Below, piece by piece: positions 5,018 to 5,071 of a stretch of DNA of 5,071 bases. Location: assembly GCA_012513545.1 (NCBI GenBank), contig JAAZCB010000411.1, forward strand, positions 1 to 5,071, in the 5' to 3' direction. A model generated the notes under the pieces. It ran no database searches. It was given only the letters and a program-made list of their open reading frames with translations, and had not been told where the DNA came from. Source of the stretch: Clostridiaceae bacterium. Lineage in GTDB: Bacteria; Bacillota_A; Clostridia; Acetivibrionales; Acetivibrionaceae. The translations under genes were made by a program, and so were the position numbers. The stretch's first letter is position 1, and each line of letters begins with the position of its first letter.

Positions 5018-5071
5018 ATGAGATTGCTGAGTATTCCGGAGCATTTTACACCGCCTGTCCGGTGGCAGGAA
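5018..5071 (+). CDS. Start of an unidentified gene (18 codons, runs off the window)
   Basis: ATG at 5018 follows a purine-rich AGGGAGGAAAGG (5003-5014), an excellent ribosome binding region, and a sigma-54 type promoter at 4953. The visible product is MRLLSIPEHFTPPVRWQE. There is no signal peptide or membrane helix in these residues, so a soluble protein is likely. I do not recognise the family from this short start. Its promoter type suggests that it belongs to the same regulon as the MmgE/PrpD and MFS genes. Confidence 0.6.
   Translation, partial: MRLLSIPEHFTPPVRWQE

Noticed and set aside
5047..5071. Similarity of the window's right end (ACACCGCC...CCGG) to the repeats at 45-65
   Set aside because: Only short GC-rich words are shared, with no extended match, and the right copy lies inside a coding frame.

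Overview
The window looks like part of an accessory metabolic locus from a low-GC Gram-positive bacterium (Bacillota). The evidence is the A/T-rich intergenic DNA, the strong GGAGG-type ribosome binding sites and the A/T-ending codons. An anaerobic clostridial or negativicute host would fit, because an organic-acid transporter and an MmgE/PrpD enzyme sit among several sigma-54 type promoters. The organism cannot be identified from this sequence.

Layout. Positions 1-936 (minus strand) hold an OxlT/monocarboxylate-type MFS transporter that starts at a TTG and runs off the left edge. Its last ~24 codons in the window do not look like MFS protein. They coincide with a repeat-rich segment (1 to about 73) that resembles the end of an insertion sequence, so this transporter is probably interrupted. 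A 298-bp divergent intergenic region follows, with an excellent -24/-12 promoter pointing right. The MmgE/PrpD-family gene comes next; its best start is 1235, and it ends at 2611. Two small genes (2828-3112 and 3226-3471) then encode paralogous one-TM proteins with a C-terminal four-cysteine zinc ribbon. A second, DHA1-like MFS transporter (3685 to 4876) is split by a frameshift in a T5-C-T6 run near 4695-4706. The window ends 18 codons into another gene starting at 5018.

How the parts fit. The unifying feature is regulation. Four sites with exact GG-N10-GC spacing and a good match to the sigma-54 consensus lie upstream of the PrpD gene, the first zinc-ribbon gene (or a 15-codon ORF before it), the second MFS gene and the last gene. 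The sites before PrpD and MFS-2 agree at 20 of 21 bases. No sigma-54 activator is in the window. The left transporter and the PrpD enzyme are plausibly an uptake and conversion pair for a di- or tricarboxylic acid, but several residues that are catalytic in characterised relatives are replaced here, so the substrate and reaction are open. The zinc-ribbon pair has no assigned function and is the least explained part of the locus.
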